64,000 bases of DNA from Patescibacteria group bacterium UBA6489 (GCA_002435385.1 DJMN01000017.1:62001-126000); one strand, 5' to 3'; shown: positions 14,101-26,276, numbered from the stretch's first letter. Made by a program: numbers and translations. The notes: generated from the sequence alone by a model not told the origin.

Positions 14101-16659
14101 ATGACTGTGGATTTGAGGACGAATACAAGTACAATAAGTAGAATATTAAATAGTGATAATAATGCTATAAATAGATATTCTAATTATCATGTGAATAATA
14201 TATTATGGGAGACATATGAAGATACTAAAGTACAGATAGTAGACAGGGATGAAAGTAATGAATTATACTTAGTAAAAATAGAATCAACTCAAAAAGATAT
14301 TTCAGAGGAAGTGTTTAGTCAAAATTATGCTAGATTATATCCAAATTTTTCAGCAGAAGATTTGAAGAGTCTACAAAAATGAGTAACTTGATGGGTACAT
14401 AAGGATTTTGTGAAAGTGGACAATGTGGATTATACAACACAACAAACATTAAACTATCCATTTGATTATGATAAACTAAAAACACTAAATAGAACTACAG
14501 ATCAATTAGTTACACAGATATATTTAGAAGAATTTAATTCAAGTATTCATTCATGAATAGATTTTAATTTGAAAAAGTGAGAAGAAGTAAAATCTGTAGC
14601 AAATTGAGTAGTTGATAAAGTTGAGAAAACAACAGTTACAGTAAAACATGATGATTGAAAGATTAGTATTTATGCTCATATACTTCCAGAAATAGAAGAA
14701 TGAGACAAAGTTTTTGTTTGAACAAAGTTATGAGAAGTGTCATGGTCTACTCCTTCATATAAATCACACTTACATTTTACACTGATAGATGAAAATTGAA
14801 GAGAATTAAATCCAAGTAAATACTTCAAAGTATACAATAAAAATGATAGTCATAAATGTGTAAGAGAGTTGATTGTTTGAGAAGGTGTCTATGATGGAGA
14901 AATTGTAAAGAAAAGATGTGATGTTTGAATATGATTACAAGATACACCAGATACACCAGAACCAGGTATAACAAGATGTTTGATAGATGAAGTAGACTGT
15001 GAGACTAATCCATGAAAATGTGTGTGACATTTTTGAGTTGTAAATGAATATTTTAGAAAAAATATAGATTTTTATTATCCTAGTGATTTTTGAGAAAAGT
15101 ATAAGTATTATGAATATATAGACTTTAGAAGTGAATTATCTAGAAAGAATTTAGAACCTATAGATAGTTTTATTGTAAAAGAAGAATATAATGAATTTGA
15201 GATTACTGGTTTTGCTATGACTTCAGCAAAGACATATTTGGAGGTTAGATTTATATGAACAGAAAGTAGAGCATATATAGATGCTAAGGATATATATGAA
15301 AAATGAGACATGTTTAAGAGGATTGAACTTGTACCATTTTTGGATGTAAATGATTATTATGGTTCTGATTATTGTAATGAAATAAAGTATTGAAAAGAAA
15401 ATAAATGGATAAATGGAAATAAAGATACAAAGTGGAAAAATTGAGAAAAATATGAATTAGCAACAGGTTATTTGTATCCTGAGGCAGGGTTAAAAAGAGA
15501 AATAGCTTTAAAAATTATAATAAATGCTTCTTTAGATTATCATAAAATAGATAAATCGGTTTTAGATAAATATGATATAAATAAGGTAAGTAATTCAAAT
15601 ACTCAAAAGTGTTTGAGTGAATTAACTGACTTAGAGGGATTAGGTTTATGAAAATATGCTTGTTATGCTTATATAAATCATATAATAGATTGAAATAATA
15701 AGAAGTTTTTGCCTGCTGATGATGTTAGTTATGCAGAGGCTCAGAAGATTATAATGAATGCTTTTAAGTTTGATAAGATAGAAAATATTACAGGTCGTTT
15801 TTGAAATGTGATGCCTGCTATGACTAAAGCTATGTTGGTTTATTTTGTTCATGATGCTAAGAGGTATGATTTATTTGATGTTAGAGAGTATTGAAGTTGT
15901 GTTATATTTTCTAATGAATTTTGAAGGCATGTTTTGAAAGAAGGGGTTACGGTTAAGTCTGTTGAGAATTTGTATCCAGAATGATGGAGAGGTAGTAATA
16001 TTCAGGAATTGTCTTTTAAAGAGAATCAGGTTATTAATTTGTTTAGAGGAGGAGCTAGAAATACAAGTGAGTGTACTAGAGAGAGTATAGTTAAGGAAGC
16101 TGAAAAGGTTTGGGTAAATGAAAATGATGAGAATGTTTGGTTTTTTTCTGTATGAAAATGAATAGACCCATGACATGCTGGATTATATTTTATATATAAA
16201 GGTAAAGAATATTTGATAAGCTTTTATCCAATAGTGAAATCTGTTTATAATAAATGAGTAAATAAAGATGATGAAGATACTTTTTTAAAATGGGAAAGAT
16301 GGCATATTAGCTGAATTGAAAACTTTGCTATTTTTCTTGATGCTAGTAAAGAAAGTGAATATTTATTGGAATGATATCCAACAAAATTTCATATTCCTAG
16401 AACTTACACATATGTAAAAACAAGGTTTCTTAATATAGAAAAACTTTATAATTGGTATTCTAATTATAAAAATAAAATAGCTAGTGGTAATTATTACTAT
16501 GAGGTACTTCATAATAATTGTTCTACTAATGTTAGAGATGCTTTATTCTATTCTGGTTTTTTTAAGTATTTTGTTGTTAATATAAACCTAACAAATACTC
16601 CTGATTGATTAAGAGAAGATGTTGAAGATGAATTAAGACTATATTATCTTTATAATTAA
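11131..16659 (+). CDS. Secreted multi-domain cell-wall hydrolase: SLH-like, SH3-like, M23 peptidase and papain-like domains (1,842 aa)
   Basis: The N-terminus is a signal peptide (MKGAKRF, then a hydrophobic stretch). Residues about 120-150 carry the secreted-protein motif ICHNG..HLQHNDTIGAC. SLH-like segments lie near 645-760 (WMSGYKDGSFEPLNPVNRVE) and again about 1430-1580. SH3-like folds occur about 900-965 (GNWFYVQLP..AWIFNGFV) and 990-1100. An M23/LytM peptidase domain spans about 1120-1230, with H1140xxxD1144 (HSGIDF) and H1213xH1215 (HLHF) as zinc ligands. The C-terminus has PGHAGL (H1682) and NCSTNVRD (C1797), as in permuted papain-like NlpC/P60-type enzymes. It should cleave peptidoglycan outside the cell, on its own surface or that of a host. 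Residues 375-388 derive from an inserted repeat element. ATG 11131 is the only start that yields the signal peptide. Confidence 0.85.
12253..12294. repeat. C-rich repeat element copy 2, inserted in frame in a coding sequence
   Basis: Its reverse complement begins ACTTCACCCCCTAGCCCCCT and ends in ATGGGGAAAG, matching the intergenic copy at 10621-10662. In the reading frame of the host gene it encodes LSPSPVGEGARGGS without a stop codon or frameshift. The TAG in the element lies out of frame. Confidence 0.7.
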
Positions 16660-16667
16660 AATATAAT

Positions 16668-17399
16668 ATGAAAAAAATTAATATAAAACTAAAGAAAAAA
16701 ACTATATATTTATTAATATTAATACTATTTTTATTGGTAAAATATTGATATGAATATATAAATACTTTGAGAAATTATTATATAGAGGAAAAAATAGTGG
16801 TACAGTTTGATGATCCATATGAAAAATATTTAAAAGAAGATAAATATATAATAGATTTAAATAATTGAACTTATGAAAGGTTTAATTGAAAATATAAGAA
16901 GTATTGTACTGATTTAGATGGAGGTCTGGTATATAATAAGGATCAAAATTATTATTTTAAGATTACTGAGGATTCTGTTTACGATAAAAATGGTAAGTTA
17001 AAATATAATGATAAAATAGATTATATACATTGGACTAAAAATTGAAGATATTTCATATCAGTAGTTTGAAGAAATACATTATTTTGAAAAATATTTTTTT
17101 CTGATATGTACGACATGACTATTGTTGTATGAAATCCTGAAAATTGAAATAGTATAGATATTCCTATTTATGCGAATAATGATAATTGAAATTTTTTGAA
17201 TATTCACAAAATATTATGATATGTAGACAAAGAACTAGAAGAAAATCCAGATATGGATTTAGAGTGAAAAAGATTTTGTACATTTGGAGAGGTTCGTTAT
17301 GAGGATGATTATGATACATATACAGACTGAAAAAAGAAATATTGGTATTATTCAGGAGAGGCACATATTGAGGATTTAGAGTCTAAAGAGGAAAATTAG
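16668..17399 (+). CDS. Hypothetical single-pass membrane protein (243 aa)
   Basis: It begins 8 bases after the preceding stop, so it probably shares a transcript with the wall hydrolase gene. A basic N-terminus (MKKINIKLKKKT) precedes one hydrophobic helix at about residues 13-26. The rest is a polar, Tyr/Asp-rich domain likely outside the membrane, containing about 16 Gly coded by TGA. No family was recognised. Position next to the hydrolase suggests an envelope role, for example an accessory or immunity-like factor, but nothing in the sequence proves this. Confidence 0.7.
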
Positions 17400-17431
17400 G
17401 AAAAATAATTTTATTATATAAATCGATTTTT

Positions 17432-18148
17432 ATGCTTGAAAACAAAAAAATATTTAAATACATAGCACTATTTCTGGTTTATTGAGTTATTTTTAATATC
17501 GCTATTTTGCTGATATATTATGTGTTTCATACAACTATATATTTAGTATTATATGCTATTAATGAATATATAAAACTAAGTATGTTTTTTCTTATTGTAC
17601 CTGATATAATTACATTTATTATTTTAATATGTAGTATTGTCTTTTTTTCAAAAAAAATCATAAATTCAAATATAATATATAATTGTTTTAGGAAAGAAAC
17701 TATAGTATTTGACTTATTATATTCGGTAATAAGTACTCTGATTCCATTATTGTTATTAAAAAACTTGTTTTATACTACTATTTTTCGAAATTATATTTTT
17801 CTTTTAATTAAAGAGCCAATCTGGGAGTTTACCTTTAGAAAAGGAATTTATATAAAATATATTTCTATAGATTATCTATTTTTAGTATTATTATTCGCTA
17901 TCATAATTTGTTCTGTAAATTTTTATTTTATAAGAAAAAAATTGAAAAAAAATTATTTTCTTTTGGATGAATGTGAAGAAACTTATTATGATAAGGAATG
18001 AAATAAACTCAAATATAACAAGTTTATAAAGAAATATTTTAAAGATATGTTCAACAAAATATTTAAATATAAGAAAAGTATCCTTTTTGTAATTTTGTTT
18101 ACTATATTTATAGTTTTTACTTCTTTTTATATAAGAAGTAAATATTAA
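17432..18148 (+). CDS. Hypothetical polytopic membrane protein (238 aa)
   Basis: ATG at 17432, 32 bases after the previous stop. There are five or six hydrophobic segments: about residues 11-38, 50-72, 88-108, 138-162 and a last one near 212-230. Between the last two lies a charged stretch (RKKLKKNYFLLDECEETYYD). Its low GC and Ile/Phe/Leu richness are typical of membrane proteins in this genome. No family was recognised. It closes the (+) surface-protein operon, which ends at a terminator shared with the convergent genes. Confidence 0.7.
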
Positions 18149-18232
18149 AATTTTAATTTTGACAGGTTTCTCAAGGATCAAACGGTCTAGTTTAATCAGA
18201 TTTTAATTTTTGTATGTTGAATAATGATAGTT

Positions 18233-18268
18233 AAAAAAAATCAGATGAAATCTCATCTGATTTTTTTT
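18233..18268. terminator. Bidirectional terminator between convergent operons
   Basis: An A-run, the perfect 8-base stem TCAGATGA / TCATCTGA with loop AATC, and a T-run. The A and T runs extend the pairing, so it can act on both strands: for the (+) membrane protein gene and for the (-) T4SS-like operon. Confidence 0.85.
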
Positions 18269-18281
18269 ATCTTTTCTAAAG

Positions 18282-18668
18282 TTATCCTGTATAGACCCAA
18301 GGAGCAACAAGATGAAGAACAACTCAAGAGAGTAATAATAAAATAAGTCAAAGAAGAGTTTTTATTATTCTTCCTTTTATCTTTGCTTTATCTTCTCACA
18401 TCATATACATAATTCAGTTTAGTATAATGAAAAGTACTCATCACATCATTGCAATAAAAGCTAGCCATCTAATCATTGCTTGTAGCATTCACATAACTGA
18501 ATCAAATCATGGTTCTATACTACAGACGATGTCTTCTCATCATTCGGTACAGTTTGCTCAAGGTACATATTCACTAACAACAACATCTACAGCATTTACT
18601 TTAAACATTCAAAAAATGCTAAGAGCTAGTGTGATTATAAGTAAAATTTTTATTATAGTTTTTATCAT
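18282..18668 (-). CDS. T4SS-pilin-like (VirB2/TrbC-type) membrane protein, single module (128 aa)
   Basis: An N-terminal signal (MIKTIIKILLIITLALSIF) is followed by a short Cys-containing region and two hydrophobic helices. A turn of the form YMMGEDKAKIKGRIIK separates the helices; this Gly-Asp/Glu-Lys turn is the hallmark of the T4SS pilin family found in CPR genomes. Last gene of the operon led by the VirD4-like ATPase, 16 bases after its neighbour and just before the terminator. It is expected to be a membrane-inserted or pilus subunit of a type IV secretion-like apparatus. Family assignment is by pattern, not by search. Confidence 0.7.
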
Positions 18669-18684
18669 AGTATTTTTTTATTAT

Positions 18685-19575
18685 TTAAAGAGACAGTAGA
18701 TCTACTAGGAAAGTATAGCAAGCAAGTAAAAGAACCATACCTATGAGAGTGTTTATAACAATGGATTTTGCTTTTTTCATTTTTTCTTCATCTCAAGCAG
18801 ATGTTACTGCATAATATGTAGCAAGTACTAAGAAGAAACTTACTGTAGCTCAGACAAAGAATAGTCATATATTAAATAGAATTCAGAATAGTGAGAATGT
18901 TCCATCAATATCACCTGTAAATGATATATGTTTCCAAGTCTCAATTATTCATACAAAAATTAATCATATTGCTCAGTATAAGAGCTTGTTTTTTCATTCT
19001 TTTACTGTGTCTTCTTTTCCTCCAGATGATATCATTTGAATTCATGCTAAAACAAACATAAATACAGCTAGAATGAATATGATTACTTCTATAAACCATA
19101 CTATGTCATATATAATAGTTTCAAAATTTGAGTTAACAAAGACTCAGGATACACCACTACCTAAGAATCAAGTTTTACTTGTTGATCATCAGGCTCATCA
19201 TCAGCTTGTATTTAGGGCATCATATATTGTTCAAGGGATGTTAATGAATATAAGTCATGCTAGAGCATACCGTATTTGTCTTTTTGAACTTGATAAATCT
19301 TCTTCATTGTCTCACATAGACATTATCATTGTAGCTCATATGTAGACAATATATATTAGTAGCACTCAGCTTAGAATCATTTTTATTCCTTTTAGTATGG
19401 TGATTCAAGAGTCTTCTATATTTTCTATTATGTCTCATCAGTTTTCTGCAATAGATGCTCATTCTAAGGTTCAACTGGGATCTGTTATGTTGACTATTCA
19501 TGCTATAGAGAAATCATAGTTAAACAGGAAGAGTCACAATGTTATTATTATTAGAAGTATTTTTTTTATAGACAT
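18685..19575 (-). CDS. Triple-module T4SS-pilin-like membrane protein (296 aa)
   Basis: After a signal peptide (MSIKKILLIIITLGLFLF) the protein holds three consecutive helix-turn-helix units. Their turns are MIMSMGDNEEDLSSSKRQI, QMISSGGKEDTVKEGKNKL and AVTSAGDEEKMKKAKSIV. Each is the signature of one T4SS-pilin module, so this looks like three pilin domains fused in tandem, or a VirB6-like polytopic component evolved that way. It lies 13 bases after the upstream related gene and 16 before the next, clearly one operon with the VirD4-like ATPase. A membrane channel or pilus base component is inferred. Confidence 0.72.
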
Positions 19576-19588
19576 AGGTTCTATTTAA

Positions 19589-20497
19589 TTATAAGAAAAA
19601 AGTTAGTATTATATAATTTAGGGCTAATATTAGTAATCCTATTGCTATGTAGATAATTGAGCTTTTTCATTTTTTAACTTTATCATCGTCTCATCAAGAT
19701 AATAGTATATTAAATCAAGCATAAACTATCATAATTATAACTACAATTGCAAGGAATGAGTTTGCCCAGTTTATTATGGTAACTATTATTCAAGTTGCTT
19801 TTGATAGGTCTGCTTGTCATATACAACTACTTGTTGTTCATGTACAATCTACTCATCCGTAAGTTGCTTCTGCTAAAACTCTAGCAAATTTAATTACTAT
19901 ATATCACATTATAGCATATAGTATTGACATTTTTCAAGTTTTTACTGCATCATCGTTTCCATTTGCTGTTACAATTTTATAGAATGCAATAAGTGCTGTT
20001 GCTAAGAAGAATATGGAAGCTACTGTTTCTAGTAGTACTATAAGTGGATTTATCAGTTTTGCACTTAGATTTTCTGCTAATCATCATCATATATCTTTAT
20101 CAAATAGTATCGTTACGAATGAGAATGATATTTGCATAACCATTATTCATACTGTTATCCAAATTACTCATTTCTTGAATTTTCCTAATTCTTCCTCTGT
20201 GTTTTGTGATAGTATTAGTTTGATAACTATTACTAAGAAGTATATGGTTGCTAGTACATAGAAAGCATTTTTTATATCTTTTGCTATCAAAACAAGTACT
20301 TCTGTTAATCATTTATCAGAGTAACTTCAAAATGACATAAATTTGCTAGCAAAGAAGCTTTCTAAACGGCTATTTTTATCTACACCTCATACTTGTCATC
20401 AAGTCTCCAAATTGGTTGTTGCAAAAGTTGGATTTGTAGAAATTAAAAATGTAAACGGAATAATTATGAGTAAAAGTATTTTTAGTAATTTTTTCAT
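19589..20497 (-). CDS. Triple-module T4SS-pilin-like membrane protein (302 aa)
   Basis: Same architecture as its downstream neighbour: signal peptide (MKKLLKILLLIIIPFTFLIS), a soluble stretch, then three hydrophobic pairs with charged turns LSQNTEEELGKFKKGV, VTANGNDDAVKTGKMSI and LSGGDDDKVKKGKSSI. A Cys pair (VDCTGTTSSC) lies between modules 2 and 3. The two triple-module genes probably arose by duplication, although their sequences are now far apart. It starts 23 bases after the stop of the VirD4-like gene. Predicted inner-membrane or pilus component of the T4SS-like machine. Confidence 0.72.
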
Positions 20498-20520
20498 AAG
20501 GGGGAAATTATATTTATATT

Positions 20521-23337
20521 TTATGTTGTTATTCATAGTCTTGCTTCTATTTCCATATCTACATATTTTTTCTTTCTTCAGTATTTTTTTCTAGAGTATT
20601 CTTTTATAATTGCTGCTGCTTTTGGATTTTTATAATTGTTATCCCGGATTGTTTTCAAATCAAAAGGTCTTGTTGTAGCATTGTCTACATTTAATTTACA
20701 GTATGCTGTATAGTTTGCAATACCTATTATATCTTGTTGAGATAATAGTGGAGCATATTCTTTTTCCATATATTCTGCATCTTCGGCTCAAACTTTGAAA
20801 CTCATTATTGTTCAGGCATTACCAAATACTGCATCTTTTATGCTTGGTTTGTCTCATTTTTTTGCTGTGTTTCATCAAATTTGTGCAATAAATTGGTGAG
20901 CCATAATTAGAGATAGATGATATTTTCTGGCTTCTGATAATATTTCTCCAAATGTTTCTGTTGCAAAGTTTTGGAATTCATCAACATATAAATAAAAATC
21001 TTCTCTTTTTTCTTCTGGTATATCAGCTCTACTCATTGCTGCCATATTTACTTTAGATACAAATACCAAACCTAGTAATTGGGCATTTAGTGATCAAATT
21101 TTACCTTTTGATAGATTAACAAGTAGTATCTTTTTGTTATCCATAATGTTTCTTAAGTTGAATGCTGATTTTGGTTGTCAGATTATATTTCTTATGGTTG
21201 TATTTGTTATGAATGGTCAAAATTTCGAACTGAAGTATGGTATCATTTCTTGTTTTTCTCTATCTCATGTATTTGCATATTCATGTTCCCAGAAAGATCT
21301 TACTACAGGATTAGTAACCTTACTTGTTTTATATTTTCTGAATGCATCATCTACAAAAAGTCTAGGTACATCTATAAGAGTTCCTCAGTCTTCTCTGTCT
21401 TCCATTAGTGTTAGACATCAGTTTCTAAAGTAGTGTTGTATACGAGGTCAGAATATTTCATCTCAAAATATTTTTATAAATATTTCTGTTGCATCTAAAG
21501 AAGCTCTGTCCATTTCTCTTTTTCTTATTTCTGGGTCATCACTTATTACTTCCAGCATATTTAGTCACATAGGTCTTTCATCATCTGCTGGATCAAAAAA
21601 TATTACATCTTTTGCTCTTTGTTTTGGCATAAAGTTAAGAACATCTTCAACAAGATCACCATGAGGGTCAACAACACATATTCCATCTCAGTTCCGTGTA
21701 TCTTGTCTAGCTAGATAACCTATAAATACAGATTTTCATCCTCAAGATTTTCAGATTACATAATGATGTCTACCTCTGTCTTTTCTATGGAAATATATAG
21801 GAGTTTTTTTGTTTCTATATTCATTCCATCAAAGAAGTACTCAGTCTTTAAATATAGGAAATCATCAAAGATGTCTATGTACATTTTGAGTTTCAAATAT
21901 AGGTTCTCAATCTTTTTCTCAGATTTGTTTTTTCTCTTCAAGTATTGTTGGTTCACTAAGATGTTTAAGTGTATGTGGGACTGGTAGTTTTTTATAACTT
22001 AACCAGTCTATAATAGGAGATCTATTATAATTTATGTCTGGAAGGTGATACATTGTTGCAACTTCGTCAGATGAGAATATTGATTTATCTTGAAGGATTC
22101 AAACTAATTTATGTTTGAATGCAAATCTTCTTATTGGTCATAGTATAAAATCTAATCATTCTTCTAATATTTGAGGATTGTCTAAAGAGTTGTTATATTC
22201 ATCAGTAAATATGGATGCTGATGAAATTATTGCATGTAAGTTATCAACTGCAGCATGTTTATCATCACTGCTTACTAATATTCTTACGGATCATAAGAAA
22301 GATGGTTGTGCTGCCGCTTCTCACATTATTTTCTGACTTTCTGTCTCTGTTTGGTTGAATATTTTATACGCATCTCATTCTGATGCTCATGGTGCATTAT
22401 TTTTTCAAACCATATTTTCTGGTCCTGATAGTATTGCAACTACGGGATTCCATAGTATATCTAAGAAAGGAATTTTTATTTTTTTACCTTTTTTATATTT
22501 TCATTTTGCTACTAATCATGCAGCTTTTTTAGCTTTTTTATTCCATCATGATCATACAGGTTTTATTACTATTTGAAATACTGCTTTATCTTCTTTTTTT
22601 AATCATCCAAATACATTGGTCATGTTGTTTAGAGGATCATTTTCAAGATATTTATAAGTTTTTATTGGGAATACATCATCGTGTTCTTTTCAAAGGGATG
22701 CAGATTTTACATAGTATCCTTTAGGTTTTATGTTTATATATTTTCCTGGTGTTAATTCTTCTATTTCAGCGTTTGTGTATGTTGATGTTAGATGTTGTGT
22801 TACTAGATTAACTAGATTTTTATATGTAACTATTATAAAATGTACCATTCCGTCTTCATAAACGATTTCTAGTGATACTTTGGAGTGATTGAAAATAAAG
22901 TTTAATACTGTTTCAATTAAACCTGTTTCACTTAGTTTATGTATAGATTTGTAAAACATTGTCATTATTCAGACTTTTTCTTTGAAGTCTTTTGCTGTTT
23001 CTCTTTCCTTGTCTAGTTTTGAGTCGTTTCTTGGTAAAGTGACTTTTAGATATACTAAGTTTTTTGAATAGTATAATTCAAATAAAAGGCGAATTAATTT
23101 TAGAGTTAGCCACATTCAAATTATTGCTATAATTCACCATAAAATTATAATTCAATAATTATATAGCATTTCAGGTATACTATCGTCTTGAACGGCTTCT
23201 TTTGTTGTTTCTGTTTGTGTTATTGTTCCTTTCTGTTCTGGAGCAGAGTTAAATTCATTGATACTATCTATAAGCTTAGCTTGTGCTGTAGAAATAGATA
23301 TTATCAGTGAAAAAAGAATAAAAAAATATTTTCTCAT
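20521..23337 (-). CDS. VirD4/TraG-like type IV secretion ATPase with N-terminal membrane anchor (938 aa)
   Basis: First gene of the T4SS-like operon. A signal/anchor (MRKYFFILFSLIISISTAQA) and a second hydrophobic segment near residue 62-82 place it at the membrane. A long N-terminal domain follows; residues 529-536 form a Walker A loop (GKSGGGKS), followed by VVDPHGDLVEDVL, and FYLYVDEFQNF (D786, E787) is the Walker B element. AHQFIAQI is the typical following sensor strand. This matches the VirD4/TraG/HerA superfamily that couples DNA or protein substrates to a type IV channel and powers transfer. No relaxase, VirB4 or VirB6 of classical type is in the window. At 938 residues it is longer than classical VirD4, as usual in CPR. 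Confidence 0.85.
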
Positions 23338-23365
23338 CTAACTTTTTTAGTTATATATCCTTTAA

Positions 23366-23394
23366 ATTATATCATAGTATTTTTATATAAACAA
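23366..23394 (-). promoter_or_regulatory. Predicted promoter of the VirD4-like/T4SS-pilin operon
   Basis: On the minus strand: -35 TTGTTT (23389-23394), a 17-base spacer, and a perfect -10 TATAAT (23366-23371), about 28 bases upstream of the ATG. With the terminator at 18233-18268 it delimits a four-gene unit. Confidence 0.55.
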
Positions 23395-23478
23395 AAAAAG
23401 TGTTTGACAAAATATTAAGATTAATTAGATGAAAAAGCTAAACCTCTCTCTTGAATCTTTTCTCATTCTTAGGAAATT

Positions 23479-24195
23479 TTATTCTTGTGTAATTACTGTA
23501 AAAATTGGTAAATATTTGTTGATGTTTTTTAGGTATACTATAAGTACAGTTAGAGGCATAAGTGTGAAGCAAATAGTTATTCCTAAAATTTCTCATTTTA
23601 TGAATTCGTTGTAGATTCAATAACTTCATCAGATAACAAAGCCTAAAAGTCATATTAATCATATTATATATTTGGATTTTTCGTATTTATCTGTCATTAT
23701 AAGGCTTGTTGGGAATAGGATGAATCATATGTATTGTAGAGATATTTGTGTATCAAAAGAAAAAAATCAATATTTATTTCATAGTATCATAAATATAATT
23801 CCAATTATAAATAGGGTTAATCAGTTTATATGTCTAGAATCAATTTGTAAATTAAATTTTAATAAGTTTTTCATTGCAGATAAAAAGAATGGAACAGATG
23901 CCAATACATAGTGAAATTGTCAGTGTTGAAAGTAATTATAAATGAAAAGGCTTGTAAATATAGAGAATCATAAAAATTGAAAAATAGAGGATATTTTATA
24001 GTTTTTTTCTGTCATTAGGGTTACCATTATCATTGTTGTGAGTTCTCATGTAAAATATATGGTAAATGTAAATAAGACTTCTGTAACACTTCATTTTCAT
24101 GTTATATATATTATTATTAGGCATAGTAATAGTACAAGATATACCCACCAGTTTTGTTTTGAGAAGTTTTTAAGTTCTTTTATTAATTTGTTCAT
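23479..24195 (-). CDS. Hypothetical polytopic membrane protein (238 aa)
   Basis: Seven or eight hydrophobic helices separated by short polar loops; the N-terminus is MNKLIKELKNFSKQNWWVY and the C-terminus is short and polar. Gly at helix ends are mostly coded by TGA. I did not recognise a family; size and topology resemble small transporters, but no signature motif is visible. It follows the MFS transporter gene by 61 bases on the same strand and may share its transcript. The 141-base gap downstream contains the promoter of the VirD4-like operon. Confidence 0.65.
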
Positions 24196-24256
24196 GTTTT
24201 TAGATTTTAGGGAAAATTATATAGAAGAGAAAATTTGGTAATTGTTAGTTATAGTA

Positions 24257-25450
24257 TTAGATTTCTATTTTTTTGAAAGAGAGAACTCAAATTATAAATC
24301 ATGAAAAAGTTAGAATTCATAGTAAAAATAGTGATATTTGTAAAGAAAAAAAGCTTAAAGTAAAGAGCATAAGTGATTCAAATAATCATATTATCATTAG
24401 AAATATACTTCTAACAGTAGCTTTTTCTTTTATGTTTGTTAATCACATAACTAAATGATTCCATGTTGGTCAATAGATTCATATGGTAAAAGATATTAAT
24501 ATAAACAATATTGTTATTATAAGGTTATTGTTTACATAAAGAGAAGCTGTTATGTGTAGAATAGAATTTACAAAAAGTAGTATTATAAAAACTTTTTCCC
24601 AAGTGAATTTATCTCACAGTTTTTTAGGTATTAAATTTCAAAGTATTCAAGCTAATACTGAAAACCAGATAATATAACTACTTAAGAAATCTTTTACTCA
24701 ATTTTTTGTTATACTTGGAAGAAGTGTTTTTGCTAGATATCAAAGATTATTTCATAATATCATAAGTATTAATAAAATTAGAAGAGACTTATTTCTTATT
24801 AAAAATTTAAATCAATTTTTAAGTGTTTTTATCTGTAAGTCTATAAAATCTTTTTTTCCATTAGTTTTTGTTATTTCTCAGATTTCTATAAATTTAAAAA
24901 CAAAAAATACTGCTACTCCAAAAGCTAGTACATCTAATCAAGCTAGTATTGTATATCATTTTTCAAAATATTTTAGTACAAGGTATATTATAATAGGAGT
25001 AAAAAGCTTTCAAACATTTTGTAATGCGATAAGTCTTCATATGACTTTTCAAAATTCTTTCGTTTTTTCAGCAGCTTCTAAATCTTCTTGTAATTTTGCA
25101 TGTCCAGTTCAACTCCATAAGGCATTTCATAAAGCACTAAAAAATAATGCAATATAAAAACAGTAGATATTTGGAAATAAAAATATAATGATAAAAGCTA
25201 ATAAATCTGAAATAACAGCCATTTTCAATACTTTTACTCTTCATATAGTGTCTCATATGGTTGAAGTTGGAATTTCTAGTAATGTAACAGAAAGGCTAAA
25301 AAAGGATGTTAAGATAAGGATTTGTTGTATGTCTAATCAATGAAATTTGTAGTAGAGAGTAATTATTGGAGCTAGAAATAATACTGATGAAAAAAAGGTC
25401 CATATATAATGGATTTTTAAATTATGTAATCAGGTTTCTTTTAAGTTCAT
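24257..25450 (-). CDS. Major facilitator superfamily transporter (397 aa)
   Basis: About twelve hydrophobic segments in two halves. After helix 2 comes IPTSTIGDTIGRVKVLKM, the MFS motif A region (G-D-x-x-G-R-[KR]) between helices 2 and 3, and the equivalent PKKLGDKFTWEKV lies in the second half. Length is normal for MFS. Substrate cannot be told from sequence; drug efflux or uptake of host metabolites are both possible. It begins 4 bases after the stop of the VanW-like gene, implying translational coupling, and is followed by another membrane protein. Confidence 0.75.
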
Positions 25451-25454
25451 AATT

Positions 25455-26276
25455 TTACTTCTTATTTTCTATTAAATATTTTTTATTATAAGCTATTATT
25501 GGATTGTACATCATAAAAGCATTGTTTTCTGTTATAAATTCTTCTCATAATAGTTCTCAATTTAGGGATATTTTTTTTCTGTATATTTCATTGTGTCTAG
25601 TATATATTCATTTATTTAAATGTAAAATTTTGTGGTTTTTTTCAATAATTTCGTATTTGTATAACATATTGTTGTCTGAAAGAATTTTTCAATGAAGATA
25701 TCAACCTTTTAAAAATAGTATTATTTGATATTGATTTTGGGTGTTATTTTTTACTTCTAAGTCTAAGAAAGGAAAATAGCAAGTTGCTCATGTTCAAAAA
25801 GGGACTTTTCTTTTGTAGTCTGGAAATACATCATAGCTGTGTCTATATCTTTCTGTTATTGTAAGGTTTGTATGTAAAAACATCCAATATAGTAAGTTTG
25901 ATAGCTGACATATTCATCATCAGTATCATTCTATAAATTTTCAGTGAGATAACACTACTCCTTTTTTATATCATTTTCTTTTTGTTGGATTTCATATTAA
26001 TTTCCAGTATGAAAATTTTTCTCAGGGTTTTATTATTATTCAATTTATATTTTTTATTGCAATTGATATATTTGTGAATTTGTTTATTTGTAGTTGAGGA
26101 TCTACTCATTCTAATTTCCTTAAAACAAGAGATTTGTGTTTAAAAATTTCTTGTTTTAATTGTTTTTTGGAAGTGTATTTTGAGAATTTATTAAGAGTGA
26201 GATACCAGTATAAATATTTTTTAATTGAAAAATATATTTTTCATAAGATTAATCTAGTTTTTGATCTTTTTATCAT
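25455..26276 (-). CDS. VanW-family protein (273 aa)
   Basis: The VanW core is clear: PGEKFSYW, then GKFIEGYGGGICQLSNLLYW, ERYRHSYDVFPDY, VPFGTGATCYFPFLDLE, with the conserved GGGxCQ and HS residues present. VanW proteins occur beside vancomycin-resistance genes and in many bacteria without them; their biochemical role is not established, though an envelope function is assumed. There is no signal peptide, and the N-terminus is basic. No vanA/H/X genes are nearby, so resistance is not implied. The gene precedes the MFS transporter by 4 bases, with pyrH 86 bases upstream. Confidence 0.82.

Noticed and set aside
25455..26276. Vancomycin resistance operon
   Set aside because: Only a VanW-like gene is present; vanH, vanA, vanX and a two-component system are missing.
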